Of a stretch of DNA of 64,000 bases, positions 10,932 through 22,038 are shown in pieces; the first letter of the stretch is position 1, and each line of letters starts with the position of its first letter. The stretch is taken from the NCBI GenBank assembly GCA_036346255.1, contig CM070632.1:27678657-27742656 (forward strand), in the 5' to 3' direction. The notes below the pieces were generated by a model, which saw nothing but the letters and a program-made list of their open reading frames with translations, had not been told where the DNA came from and ran no database searches. A program made the translations under genes and the position numbers. The DNA is from Ampelocalamus luodianensis. Taxonomy: Eukaryota; Streptophyta; Magnoliopsida; Poales; Poaceae.

Positions 10932-12702
10932 TCGTTGCAATGATAATTGCTTGCATGCTATTTTGATTATGTAAATATTCTTGTGATGTGTAGTTTAGTT
11001 ATGTCCTATGCTTGAGGTTAATCTTGAATTATGCCAGTACCTACATGCTTAAGATAGGATGTGATGATTATTGAATACGGGTTGCTTAGTCATGCAAGTC
11101 TAGACACGGTAGTTCGATTGCCGGGGCTAACCCGACAATTATGGGAAACACATACTTACCTCTTTATACTTTAATTCAGATCTTCGTATCCGTGTTATGA
11201 GCTAAAATTTGTTATTTTAAAATGAGATCTGGTCCGGACAAGTGTTGGTTAGTGATGGTGTCTTTGTGCACGAGCTTTGGGCAAGTGGAAGGACTTGTCT
11301 GGACAATTGAGGACCGAACTTTGGTAACGTCGTTAATTCAAGTACACTCGTGCTGCCACACGCGGGTTGGGATCCGTATGGTTAAGTAGGGGGAGGGTTT
11401 TATTGTGTTAAGTCCCATGGTGGTGTAAGGGCATAGCGACCGTGAAATCCTATGTCCCTTAGGAGCCGATGTAATCCTTTATAGTGTGCAAGGGAGCACC
11501 AATTCTATTTGTTTTGATTGCATCGGTATGTCCAATATAACTTGTGAGCCCCCTAGCAAGTGCTATCAGATGCTTGTACTAGGCAAGGAACCATGTCACA
11601 AGGGGGACTTAGCACAATAGGGTCTTTTGCTAAAAATGATTGTATCTTGATTTACCCGGCCGACATACCATAGGAAGTATGCTATATTCGGAGGCATCCG
11701 GAGGCTTACTGCTAATCAAGTCGTGTGGGTAAGTAGTACACCCCGCAGGTATCAATCTATTCGAATAGCCGTGTCCACTGCTATGGACAACCGCTTGAGT
11801 TCGGGAGTTACTATTGTTAGACTTTTAATTAAAATTGTGGTTGAACTTGGTATTCGTCATGAACGGGATGTTCATGTGTTTAATACATAAAAGTGGGCTG
11901 CCACTTTGGTCTTTGCATGATTCAATTGTTTATTACTGAAATGCTTTACTATATGCTTTACTTCTACTTCAAATCTGATTTTAAATGGGCACATGAAAAC
12001 TAGTATGTGTAGGATGTTACTTGTTGCGCTCTCTTCGCAAAACTAAACCAATATGAGCCATCCTTTGAATGACCCTTATGCATAACTAATTTTATTTGTG
12101 TAAGACTTGCGAGTACACTTGTACTCACCGGATGTTTGCTTGGCCTTTTCAGTGAGGAAGATTATGAGTCCGACGATCTTGTCGATATTGACTTGGGTGA
12201 CACTAACGAGTAGTGTGCTATTATTTAACTCCCATCGGTTGTCGATGGGTGATGGGCATACCACTCTGGTCTTTTCTTAATTTACTTGCTTCACGCTACT
12301 TGATACTTTACTTTGAATTTGGCGGTCGGCCGTATGTAATAAGTCAGACTTTGACTATTATGCAAGATGTCTTTTGATATCTTGTTGTATGCGTTGTATG
12401 GATGTAATCAACGTTGGATGAGGGTATGAGTATATTGGTCGTTGATCTTGGGAGCCAATATAAGTCATACTCGTTGTTAATGAATCCCCATTTAACTCAC
12501 TAAGTGTAGTGCTTGAATCGAAGAGAATCGACAATCATGTAGCGCCGCAAAGGAGCAAATGCGCATGATCGTTGAGGCTCTAGTATTCGCTAAGCCTCTC
12601 ACTTGGATAGAGTTAAATTGAATTATTTATCGAGACCAGAATTATGTCCCTAAGACCTTGTCTAATCTCGGTCTTATGGAGATAATTACCGGGGTCCCCA
12701 CA
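10084..12702 (+). mobile_element. Solo Gypsy-type LTR with internal deletion, inserted in the CACTA protease gene
   Basis: Starts TGTCACAGCC and ends GGGGTCCCCACA, the expected TG...CA limits. The 5 bp ACACG lies immediately on both sides (10079-10083 and 12703-12707), a clean target duplication. At 2619 bp it is shorter than related LTRs here because sequence equivalent to 8025-9878 is missing. No internal domain, primer site or second LTR follows, so it is a solo LTR left by recombination. It carries the perfect palindrome CTATTCGAATAG at 11757-11768 and a GAGTAC hairpin at 12111-12126 shared with the other Gypsy LTRs. No genes. Confidence 0.93.
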
Positions 12703-12707
12703 ACACG

Positions 12708-13110
12708 ATTTCCGGTACATGCTACAACACAATAATCCTATATCATACTTCGTAATAATGCGTATCGAACTGACTATACCTATATATGTAATTCTATTTT
12801 TGCGATGTCGCCAAGAAAAGCGTAAGAATGTGCATTCTACGTTTGCCATCATATGCAGATTCTCATGAGTGCTAAGTTGAAGGATCCCGAGGTTGGTCAA
12901 TCTCGTAATAATTATTTCCTAATTATAAATTTAAATATATATGCTTACTACTTTACTCTTACTAGCTACAGAGTTTGAATATAGATTTAGATTCACTCGT
13001 TCAGAGAGAGATCTCGGATGTTCGAGGGAGGCTCTGCACCTTCATCATGACGGATATCATTAATGCCGACGGAGATTTTCACTACTCTATCAACACCGCT
13101 GAACGACCTT
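12708..13110 (+). pseudogene. Ulp1-like protease domain of the second CACTA gene, C-terminal exons
   Basis: Directly continues the reading from 7184/10083 across the LTR: the joined context gives the FP-H start of the exon leading to the active-site Cys in this family. An intron-like gap follows, then ECAFYVCHHMQIL at ~12826-12864, which aligns with the LCGYYVC active-site motif; the catalytic Cys codon would be 12829-12831. A later exon at ~12990-13110 ends in a run with TDIINADGDFHYS, like the C-termini of these proteins, then a stop. The domain is interrupted by the LTR and by decay. Confidence 0.65.
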
Positions 13111-13339
13111 GAAACAATTGATTCATTAATTGTAATTCACTTTGAATAGTTGTAATTCAATGGTACTCTAGCGACAATATTTGATATATATTCCTTTGTA
13201 ATTGATTTTGAGTTATAAATGATCACTTTGAGTTGTCATCGATTGATTCATCTGTGATGTATCTATTTTCTGCCTGCTTGTTTTCAGAGGGCATGGCTAG
13301 CAATTCCTCAAAGCAATAAAATAAAAAAATTAGTTAGGC

Positions 13340-13739
13340 TGAAAGAACTATCACAGACGGTTTGATTGTTAAACCGTCTGTGATATCCACATATCATAGA
13401 CGGTTCTAGTTACTAACCGTCTGTGATATATGGATATCACAGAAGGTTTAACAATCAAACCGTCTGTGATATCCACATATCACGCATTTTCTAGTTCTAA
13501 TTATAACCGCATCGTGATATGTGGATGTCATGTCACGACGCTGGTAACTAGAACCGTCTGTGATATGTGGATATCATAGATAGTTGGAATTTAGAACCGT
13601 CTGTGTTGTGACTTATCACAGACGGTATTTTTAACCGTCTGTGATAACCGCCAGTTATCACAGACGATAAAAACACGACGGTTCCAACCGCTCGTGATGA
13701 CGGCTCAACCGCTGCGTGATGACGTTTTCTGTAGTAGTG
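13340..13739 (+). repeat. CACTA right terminus with ~14 subterminal TATCACAGACGGTT motifs
   Basis: The motif TATCACAGACGGTT and its reverse complement alternate from ~13348 to ~13720, forming strings of small inverted repeats. The terminal inverted repeat, read from the outside on the minus strand, is CACTACTACAGAAAACGTCA starting at 13739. In En/Spm-type elements subterminal repeats bind the element's own DNA-binding protein; here that is inferred from arrangement. Confidence 0.92.
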
Positions 13740-14640
13740 TCGGGCCATACAGGCCCGGTCCAACAACAATGTCAGGCGTGCCGTGCCAAACCGAGCCAAC
13801 AATTTCGTTCTTCAGACCGGCTCGGGCGATACGCCCGTTTGGACAGCTGTAGCTGTCAGCACCACCGTCGTATCTCGAGCCTATTCCTATCCATGCTCCA
13901 TGGATGCTCAGCTCCATCCATGTCCATGGCATCCGATCTAATCTGTTGTCATCATGGTTGGCGCAGAACTGGTGGTCTGGAGCAGTGCTGTACAAATTAT
14001 ATACCTGACATTAATGGTACTCCATCTGGGCAAACATGTTTCAGGTTAACATTCTTTGTGAGTACAGTACAGACAGTGGTGAGAATTGCTACTGCCTCTA
14101 GCTTGCAACAAATTGCAGTCCGTGCTCACGAGTATTGCTGACAAGATCACCACCACAACATATGCTTCCATGGTGTAGAGATCACATGTATAAGTAGAGA
14201 TTTGGTAATTGGGTAGTAGCAGTGGTAGTAATTTTGGTATTTCATATTCACAATAATAGGTCGCCTACAGAAGAAGGTCAAAACAAGAAACAAGAAACAG
14301 AACAAAAAGAAGGGCGAAAGAAAGAAGTGAGAATCATGGTTCCTATCCATGTTCGCGTCCGCTTGGGGTTCTTGGTTTCTTTGTCGCCATCTTCTTCCTT
14401 TGTTATTCCTCAATTGTGCCGAGGTCGATCTTGCGCCTCGCCTCCGGGATCGCCACCAAGACTACCGCCACCTCACAGCATCAGCGAGTTCAGTGAGGCC
14501 ATCCGCCCTGAACCTCCACACTCCCTGCTACCACCACCGTGGCCTCTAGGGGCCACCCAGCCGACGCCAATGGATCTCTCCTCCTCCTCGTCATCGCCGT
14601 TGTCTCAGTCGCATCCGCAGCGTGCGGCCGCTGCAGGTCT
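13740..14640. other. Unassigned sequence right of the CACTA end
   Basis: Outside the CACTA element. The first ~100 bp (GGGCCATACAGGCCCGGTCC, GTGCCGTGCC) resemble low-complexity GGCC/CGTGCC sequence common around plant transposons. From 14222 a plus-strand open frame runs to 14785 (187 codons); its product has a basic, hydrophobic start and then Ser/Pro-rich text with no domain I recognise, and it runs into retrotransposon LTR sequence, so a real gene is unlikely. It may be host intergenic DNA or an old captured fragment. Confidence 0.4.
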
Positions 14641-15811
14641 CAGAAGTTTTATCAGAAAGGAAAATCAAGAAAAAAGGGAGAGTGAAACTGACAGGTGGGG
14701 CCGAGTGATTATTACTGGAATCTTTATTTTGGGAATTTTGGAAAATGCTGAGATAATTACAAGTCGGACCCACTGGATAAAATGAATTGTGAGAATTATA
14801 TTAATTCCAGAAAAATGAAAAGAAAATGATATGTGGGCTATTGGTCCACAGACCAAGTCCACGAAGTCAGGAATGGGTCCATGGAGAACTGGGTTCACAG
14901 AACAGTAGCTAACATTGTGGGGTCCTCGCGTCAGTGGCTTTGTCCATGGTGGACTAAGTCCACGCGGGATTGGGTCTCGAGTTAGGCATGGGTGGTGGCT
15001 TAGGTGGCGGAGACGCTTGCGTGGCGGGCACGTGGCAACGACGTGGCGGCTACGGAGGATGGAGCTCCAATTGGTGGGCGCAATCGGAGGATGAGAATGA
15101 GGAGATGCCGGTGACGCGGATGCTGTGGCCCGAGGAAGTGTCATGGTGGAGAACGGGCGTGGCACGACGACGCTGGACTCGAGGACGAAGGGCTCGGGGT
15201 GGTGGTGGCTAGGGAACAGAGGCGGCGCAATAGGGGATGCACAAAACGGATGCCAAGGCAACAGCGGCGACGTCCAGGTTGCGCACGTGGCATGCACACA
15301 ACGGTGGCTGTGTAGTTTCCATACGGGCCTGTGTGAGGGAGGCAGCACTGGGCCTGGTGGCGGTTGGGCCAGCTAGGGTTAGGGGAGATGGGCTGGGAGC
15401 AGGGATGTGGCCCGGTGGTCAAGGGAATGAGGCGGGAAGTGGGGTGAAGGTGGGTCAATGGGAATGGTCGGGCGGAAGAGAGAGAAAAGGGGGCGGGCCA
15501 AGCCAATTCAGCCCACGAAGGAAAAAGGAAATGATTTCAAAATTAAGAAAATGCTAAAAATTCAAATGAGCTCAAATAAATACCCAACAAACCTAGAAAT
15601 ATTGAAAAAAATTAACAAAAATTCCTTGGAACAATAATAACACAACTAACATATTAAGTTGTTTTAATTGTTGTTTACATTAATCATATTAAATTGTTTT
15701 ACTTTCGAAAATTCACATTTAAGCTTTATTAATTCATCAAAAATTGGTAAATTGTTTTGGGGACCAAAACTACACAAAAGATTTTGAAAACTCAAAATGT
15801 GGGATGTTACA
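14641..15811 (-). mobile_element. Reverse-oriented LTR fragment (Gypsy-like), starting at 15811
   Basis: The right edge, read on the minus strand, is TGTAACATCCCACATTTTG, the same start class as the Gypsy LTRs in this window, and the following ~250 bp is AT-rich LTR-like sequence. Further in, GC-rich stretches with GTGGGCC and GTCCAC resemble U3 regions. The left limit is uncertain; no matching LTR end (TGTGAG...) is seen, so it is truncated. Open frames on both strands (for example 227 codons on minus) look like chance in GC-rich LTR sequence. A short stretch of unassigned sequence (15812-16024) follows. Confidence 0.55.
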
Positions 15812-16024
15812 CTATCCGACCGGTCCAGCCTTAACTTCCTTCCCAGGCCCACGCACCCTTCTTTCTTCCTTCTGTCTTCTTGCGCGCGGCACATCTAGTT
15901 GGTGCACTAGAGCACTGGAGTCCCCTTCGCCTCGTTGTTGGAACAGTGCCGCCGCTGAGCCCTTCTTCCTTTCACTTCTCTAGTGGGTCCATTCCTCCCT
16001 TCTTCACATCATAATGTATGCCTC

Positions 16025-19000
16025 TGTGAGGACCCCGATTTATTCAACTTGTAATGCTTAGCCTTCCGTTGACCCTAGCACCACAAATCGAATAAACCAA
16101 GCCTCGAGATATGTATACTTCCTAAATGCAGATACACACCTGCTACAAAATCATGCATCAATTCCATACAACTCATAATAACAAGCCCAGCAAAAGACGT
16201 ACAACAGATAAAATTATTACAAAAGAGAGGCCAACCGGCCAAGAACTAAAAGAACAGCGGAAGCGAAATGCCATAAGATGGCTAAGACAAAAGCCAACCG
16301 GTTGCCACACACCCACAAGGCAAACCGACCGGGCCGCCAAGCTAGTCGTCCACACCGAAGCAAAACTCACCAAAGTCAATCCCTAGGGGATTAACATTCT
16401 TCCTCTGCAACAATTAAGCAAAGCAAATGAGTACAAAAAATGTACTCGCAAGACTTACGGGTAATCAAAGGAGAAGGCTCAAGGTTAATTTTCAGCATAA
16501 AGCAAGTTTTATTTGCAATAGATAATATGTTGAAGGCAATTTTGACAATCTGAATTTTATTTACATAAATAACAGCGGGAAGATAAAGTAATGACATAAA
16601 GATATCCTGGAGATGACCAACCCGATGGCCACCACAACAATAGCACGAGTTACCCACTCGTACCACCCACATCAAGTGTTTATTTTAAAAAGGTTGTAGT
16701 CTAGTTCTTGCACGACCTTACCAAGCATGTCCATAACCTAGACGAGGCTATTCGAATAGATCAAAACCTTGCGGGGGTGTACCAATGTACCCACACTTGC
16801 ATCGCCTTTTCGCTAAGCTATTAAGCACACTTCCTTTGGAATGCCTAAGACGGCTAAGTCCTACGAGACGTTTCCAATGGAATGCGTTAATTAAGAGTCG
16901 CACGTATGGGGTTTACCCTTAGTGGTCGGCCGGCGAAATAGACCATTAGGACCATACGTTGTGGTGGAGTCAAGCAAAGCCGGGAGTCATTAGCCATTTA
17001 GGGTAACGCTAGCCGGACATTACAAGACCCCAGTCGGGGTGGAGGACCTAGAAAGGAACCACCCCGGTCACGCCCTTGTGATCCTTTTTCTCTATAAACT
17101 ACAGCCATCGACTCATTAATTAATGCATCCCAAAGTACTAATTTAAGAGAGGTCCCATACCCTCCAGTGTGGTTAGCATGCAAAAGCGCTTGGCTTAGTG
17201 ACACAAGTAACTCGGTCCTTACATGACATGGGCGACATCCTTCAAACCCGGGGGAACCTGATGAACCACAGCCCCCCGTGCACGCTGAACCCGTGCACCC
17301 ACCAAGAACAACCAAGTTTCGCCCACATCCAAACCATTTTGTTTTCGTTTTTAATTTCCACAATTAAACATAGCCCAAAGACTGAATCATAAAGATCATA
17401 ATAAGTTTGTGTGATCAAGGTTATCGACAAGTCGATAACCGCTCAATTCTACCGGTAACTAAGCATTGCTAAGCATCATATCGCAAAGATAAGTAAAAGA
17501 CCATAAATCATTCACCGGGCTCTAATTCACCAAAGGAGAATAATAATCTTAAGTTTTGTGGCAGGGGTGAACAATTTAGAGGCAACAATGCAATGGGCTT
17601 AGCTACCAATAATCGATAAAATTATCTTTGACACAAGAAGCATGCATACTTAGTTTTTACAAACAAGATATTAGAATTTTAAAAGTAGTAGGAGCAATAT
17701 GGTCAAATGATGTTACACTGCTTGCCTTGCTGGAAGTGCTCTTGCTGCAGAGGATTAATACTCAGGGTCCACAATAATCTCTCCGGAACCTAACGTGAAA
17801 AGCAACAAAACCAATAAGAACAAGGAACACCAAACAAAACTCAATAGCAAAGGTTCTCCAAATACCAAGAAATTTATACAGCAGCTAGAGGTCGATTTTA
17901 GACAAACTTAGGAACAAGAATCAAGCCATTTGGATTAGGTATGAAAAAGTTATGACTAAAACAATTTTCCTCAGCCTGAAAAATCCTAAGTAAATCAATT
18001 TCGGTTACTGTTCATGGAGAAAATTTCTATAATGTTCTAGAGTCTGAAATTTTCATGGTAGGTAGATAAGGTCACCCTAAGAACAACAAAACTGAGTTTG
18101 CACAAATTGGAGTTGAAATGAAATAGTTATGATTTTTCTAAGTTCTAAAACTAGTAGATCATTAATTTTGGTGGCAAGGATCATACGAAGACCTATTCTA
18201 TATTACAGTACATTCCTAGTGGGTTTTAACAAAACTTAGTTTGCTCAGTTTGGAATTACAGAGAAAGAGTTATGTATTTTATAAATTTTCAATGAATTTA
18301 TAGACATCATTTTTCACTAAACAAGATCATGTAGTTAAAATCATTTTTTGCTACATAACAGCGCCTAAATTCATTTTCAAAATAAAGTTCATACTCTAAC
18401 AGAGCTACATCAACTGGAATCATTCAAAAAGGAGTTAAAATGACAAAGTTATGCACTTTTGAAATTTTGAAACATCAAAAGACTTAGAAAATTTGAGCTC
18501 TCGGGAGGTCCAAATGGGCTGAAAGAAAACGGGGAGGTCGTGGCCGTCGATCCTTCATCGCACGGCTACGGACCTCGAAGCACAACGCACCACACGGCGC
18601 GCGCAAGGGAGGTCTGGGCCGTTGAGATCCGATCCAACGGTCCAGACGAGGGGTAGCACAACGCACGCGGAGGAACTACTCGCGCCTAACGGAGGTCGTG
18701 GCCGTCAGATCAAGATCTGGCGGTCCCGAGCACTAGGGGAGGTCTGAGCCATTAGATCTAAATCTAACGGTCCGGAACTGCGAGGAGGTCCTAAAGCTAA
18801 ATCTACGGAGGGAGGTCTGGACGGCTAAGATCTCACAGAGGAGGTCCTCAACGGTCTAGATCTCCAGAGGGAGGTCTTTACCGGTCACGATCAAGCGAGG
18901 GAGGTCCTGGGCGGTCGAGATCAAGCGAGGGAGGTCCTTAGCGGTCAAGATCTCATGGGGGAGGTCTTGAACGGTTAAGATTTTCCGAGGAGATCTTAAC

Positions 19001-21482
19001 AGCTAAGATCTCCAGGAGGTCTAGGCTGTTAGATGGAAATCCAACGGTCCAGAGCTACGGGGAGGTCCTCAAGCTAAAGATCTAATCGGAGGAGGTCGGA
19101 ACGGTGAGATCTGAAGGAGGGAGGTCTTAGACAGTCAAGATCTCCAGGGGGAGGTCTTGAACGACCCAGATTGGCTTACGGAGGAGGTTCGGGGTTGTCT
19201 TTTTAAAAGACCCGCGGTGGTCTTTTACAAAGAGGACCCCCAAAGGTAGTTTCGAAGGTTTTCTTTACAAAAGACCAGGGTGGTATTTTGCAAAGAGGAC
19301 CTCGGGGGTGGTTCAGGGGTGGTTTTTATAAAACGACTAAGGGAGGCCTTTTTGCGAAGAGGACCCCAAGGAGGTCCGAGAGGGTGGTCTTGATAAAAAC
19401 GATCGGGGGTGGTCTTTTACAAAGAGGACCTCAAGGAGGTCTTTTGCAAAGAGGACCCCAAGGTGGAGGGTGGTCCTAGCGGCTGGGATTTAAACTATGG
19501 AGGTCTTTAACGGCTAGGATTTCAGATAAAGGGAGGTCCTGCACTTAAGGATTTTACAAAAAGGATTTAAGGGTCCAGATCTACCCTAGAAGAGGTCTTG
19601 ACGGCCAGGATCGAGCCTAAGAGGTCCAGGGACTTAGAGTTTTTGCCAGAAATGGCTCTACGGCTTAGATCTAGCTCGGAGAGGTCCCTAACGACCAGAT
19701 CTACACACGGAGAGCGCAGGGGGTGGTCGGGGCGGTAATTTGCTGCCCACCAACAGGAGTTTGCTGCTGACAGCGAATAAATGCTAATCATTAGCTACGG
19801 TGGTTGTCCGAAGGTGACACGACAAAACGCCCGAGCGCCTAAACGAGCTCACCACCGGCGATGGGAAGCTCGCCGGCGGGAACCAAGGACGTGGCTGGGT
19901 TCCAATTAACGACGAGCACCTAATGGACGTGCTCTCGACGGCGGCGACGGCCTAGAACGCCGGCGAGCCGGAGAATAGCGGAGGGCAAGGTTTTCGGCAA
20001 AATCCGAAAACGGTGGAAACGAGTGATACGAGATAAGCCATTTAGACCTAGGGCTCTACGGGACAAAGGCGAACTCACCCGAGTGTAGGGAAGGTCCAGA
20101 GCAGCACGGAGGAGCGCTGGCGGCGGAGCAGATCACCGGAGTCGAGGAAGAAGGGAGGTGCTCCTCGGCCGAATCAGGATCTCCCGCAACGCTGGTCAAC
20201 CCTGTGAGAGGCAAACCAGAGAGATTAGGGAGAGTTCCTAGGTTACCAGAGGACCAAAGGAAGAGAAAGGAACCAATTTGAACCACTGGAGCTCCAAGGG
20301 TGACAATGGTGGTATGAGATGTGGTGTTCTGGGGTGCTCGAGTTTGAGACCCCCCTTCACAACTGAGGGAGTTCAAGCACAACAAAGAGTGGAGAAAGAA
20401 AGGAGAAAGGAGGTCTCAGGCTATTCATAGCCAGGGAGCTTGAACAAGGGCTAGGGTAACCTACTGGGATCATGAACCATGCCCCTGCCATGGACTGGCT
20501 CGACTTGACAAGGGCAGGTAGGGGTGACTTCTTTTTAGGGCAAAGGTACTGACACAATTAATGTGTGGCAGAAAGGAGCCGTTGACAAGGACAAAAAGGT
20601 GACCTCTCACTGCTCCCAATCGCTCGTCTCGACACGGTCAAAGCGCACGAAAAACTGGAAGACCAGACCTCAAGGAGGTCGGGAGGAAGAAAAACAGGAC
20701 TGAGGGGGGGTCCCGACGTCCCAGATGTGCTCGGGGTGGTCCTGGACGTCCCAGATCACCCGAGGTGGGGAGGTCCTTTGCGGGTGAGGAGGTCCTAGGG
20801 AGGTCGTGGGCCTTTAGATTGGGGATGGGCGGCCACGAGCACCCCAAACCTCTGGAGGCTAGCGCACCCGGGGAGGTCGTGGTCGTTGGATTGAACTCCA
20901 ACGGCCCACAACGCACACACGTTTGAAAGGGCTGAGGGCGGCACCAAGTTGGCTGGGTCGGACCGAGAAAGAGAATGGGCTTGAGCCTGACTTGAGCCCG
21001 AGGAACAGTGCAAGGCAAAAAGGTTTTTGATTTTGAGGCTGAAACTTTGGAGGCTTAAATGAGGTATCAATTCAACTCCAAAAATTATGAAATTTTAACT
21101 GGAGCTTCCTAAGTTTAGGATTAACCTCAAATAAAATTTCCAGAGACTTTGGTGCACTAGAATTTCTCAAGAAATTCCAGAAGGTTATTTCAGAGGTTTG
21201 ACCAGGGTTTGACCTTCCTCTAAAATGTTCAAACAATTTCTACAAATTGTGAAAGTTTTCAGAGGGTCACCCAAGAAAACTATTTCCAGTGGATGATCAC
21301 TAGATTAGACAAGGGTTTTTGGAAGACAAGGTTTTCGATCAGAGTGACTGGTGACTTGTAATTCCATAATTCTTTTGCAAGAATTCTTTAGAACATACAA
21401 GATTTGCAAGATGTAAGAAAAAGTTTTAATTTCTACTCATTTTCTTACATTTGAAACACAAGCCAAAACTTGGGATGTTACA
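16025..21482 (-). repeat. Gypsy A 3' LTR (5458 bp, complete)
   Basis: On the plus strand it begins TGTGAGGACCCCG and ends GGGATGTTACA; read in element direction it is TGTAACATCCC...CGGGGTCCTCACA. Conserved parts include a GAGTACA hairpin (16429-16447), the palindrome CTATTCGAATAG (16748-16759), a GTTATCGAC dyad (17420-17439), four GTTATG blocks (17949, 18126, 18269, 18448) and a minisatellite (18500-19740). A TATA-like TATGAATAG on the minus strand lies at 20421-20430. No protein gene is supported; several open frames are LTR noise. Confidence 0.93.
18500..19740 (-). repeat. Degenerate GGAGGTC minisatellite within the Gypsy A LTR
   Basis: A unit of roughly 40-60 bp built on GGAGGTCTTGAACGGTCAAG with an AAGATCT core recurs about two dozen times; the part from ~19190 switches to a related unit with GACCCC/GGTCTTTTACAAAGAGG. 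The same array is in the 5' LTR at 51650-52880 with very few differences. It is absent from Gypsy B and C, which instead carry a few CCGTTGGATC/GATCCAACGG dyads at the same place, so the array looks expanded from that motif. Confidence 0.88.
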
Positions 21483-21499
21483 ACTCTCCCCCCCTTACA
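21483..21499 (-). other. Gypsy A polypurine tract
   Basis: Plus-strand ACTCTCCCCCCCTTACA, i.e. purine-rich AAGGGGGGGAGAG on the minus strand, directly before the 3' LTR start TGTAACATCCC. This is the expected site priming second-strand DNA synthesis. Confidence 0.9.
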
Positions 21500-21802
21500 A
21501 AAATCTCGTCCCGAGATTTGACTCGCTCAGGACAGAAAGCGGGGTAGTCTGTATGCTGCCGGTCTTTCCGTTTCCAAGCAGCTTCATCCTTAGAATAATT
21601 CGATCACTGAACTTCAAGGAATTGAATGGCACGGTTCCCCGAGACAAGGAGCTCAAGCAAGGGACCCGCACAAATCTCGGTTCTGACCTGGCAGAAAATG
21701 TGCCACTTTGGTTGACACGGTGAAACTTATCAGGTCCAGATATAGCAAGGATTGACAGACTGAGAGATCTTCCTCGATTTTTGAGTGCGACGGCGTAAGA
21801 TC

Positions 21803-22024
21803 GTTGTTGACTGGTGGAGCGACTTGTCTGGTTAATTCCGCCAACAACGAGATCTCAGCCTGCTAACTAGCTGTGCGGAGTCATCCCCCCGCAGCTAGCT
21901 TCTTAGAGGAACCAAGGTCATTCTTAGTTGGTGGAGCAATTTGTCTGGTTACTCCACTAACGAATGGGGCCTCGGCTTGATAACTAGCTATACGGAGTCA
22001 TCCCTCCGTAGCCAGTTGATTAGA
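21803..22024 (-). repeat. Two ~115 bp tandem units, each with a hairpin
   Basis: Units at about 21803-21903 and 21925-22024 share TGGTGGAGC..TTTGTCTGGTTA and end in an inverted repeat: 21867-21898 (arms CTAGCTGTGCGG and CCGCAGCTAG) and 21984-22015 (arms CTAGCTATACGG and CCGTAGCCAG). The loop AGTCATCC is conserved; one stem base pair differs as G-C versus A-T. The region lies between the coding remnant and the polypurine tract. Most of 21500-22038 otherwise shows no coding frame. Confidence 0.7.
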
Positions 22025-22038
22025 AGGACTATAGACAT

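Larger units (their letters stand above)
1..13739 (+). mobile_element. CACTA (En/Spm) DNA transposon, right-hand part; left end outside window
   Basis: A class II CACTA element moved by a TNP2-type transposase. Three things show it: TNP2, DUF4218 and DUF4216 protein remnants at 2-2586; a second gene of the Transposase_24 plus Ulp1-like type typical of grass CACTA elements; and a right terminus that reads CACTACTACAGAAAA on the minus strand from 13739, preceded by ~400 bp of repeated TATCACAGACGGTTA-like subterminal motifs. Genes point toward this right end. The element would leave a 3 bp target duplication, TCG at 13740-13742 if so, but the left copy is not in the window. It has lost coding capacity through frameshifts and through insertion of a Gypsy-type LTR at 10084. 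Class assignment is firm; family name is not attempted. Confidence 0.92.

Noticed and set aside
14665..15348. 227-codon minus-strand frame rich in Pro/His/Ser
   Set aside because: Lies in GC-rich LTR-like sequence, has no recognisable domain and alternates with long frames on plus; treated as chance.
18500..19740. Possible CRISPR array because of regular GGAGGTC repeats
   Set aside because: Units are degenerate, variable in length, without unique spacers, and sit inside a plant LTR.
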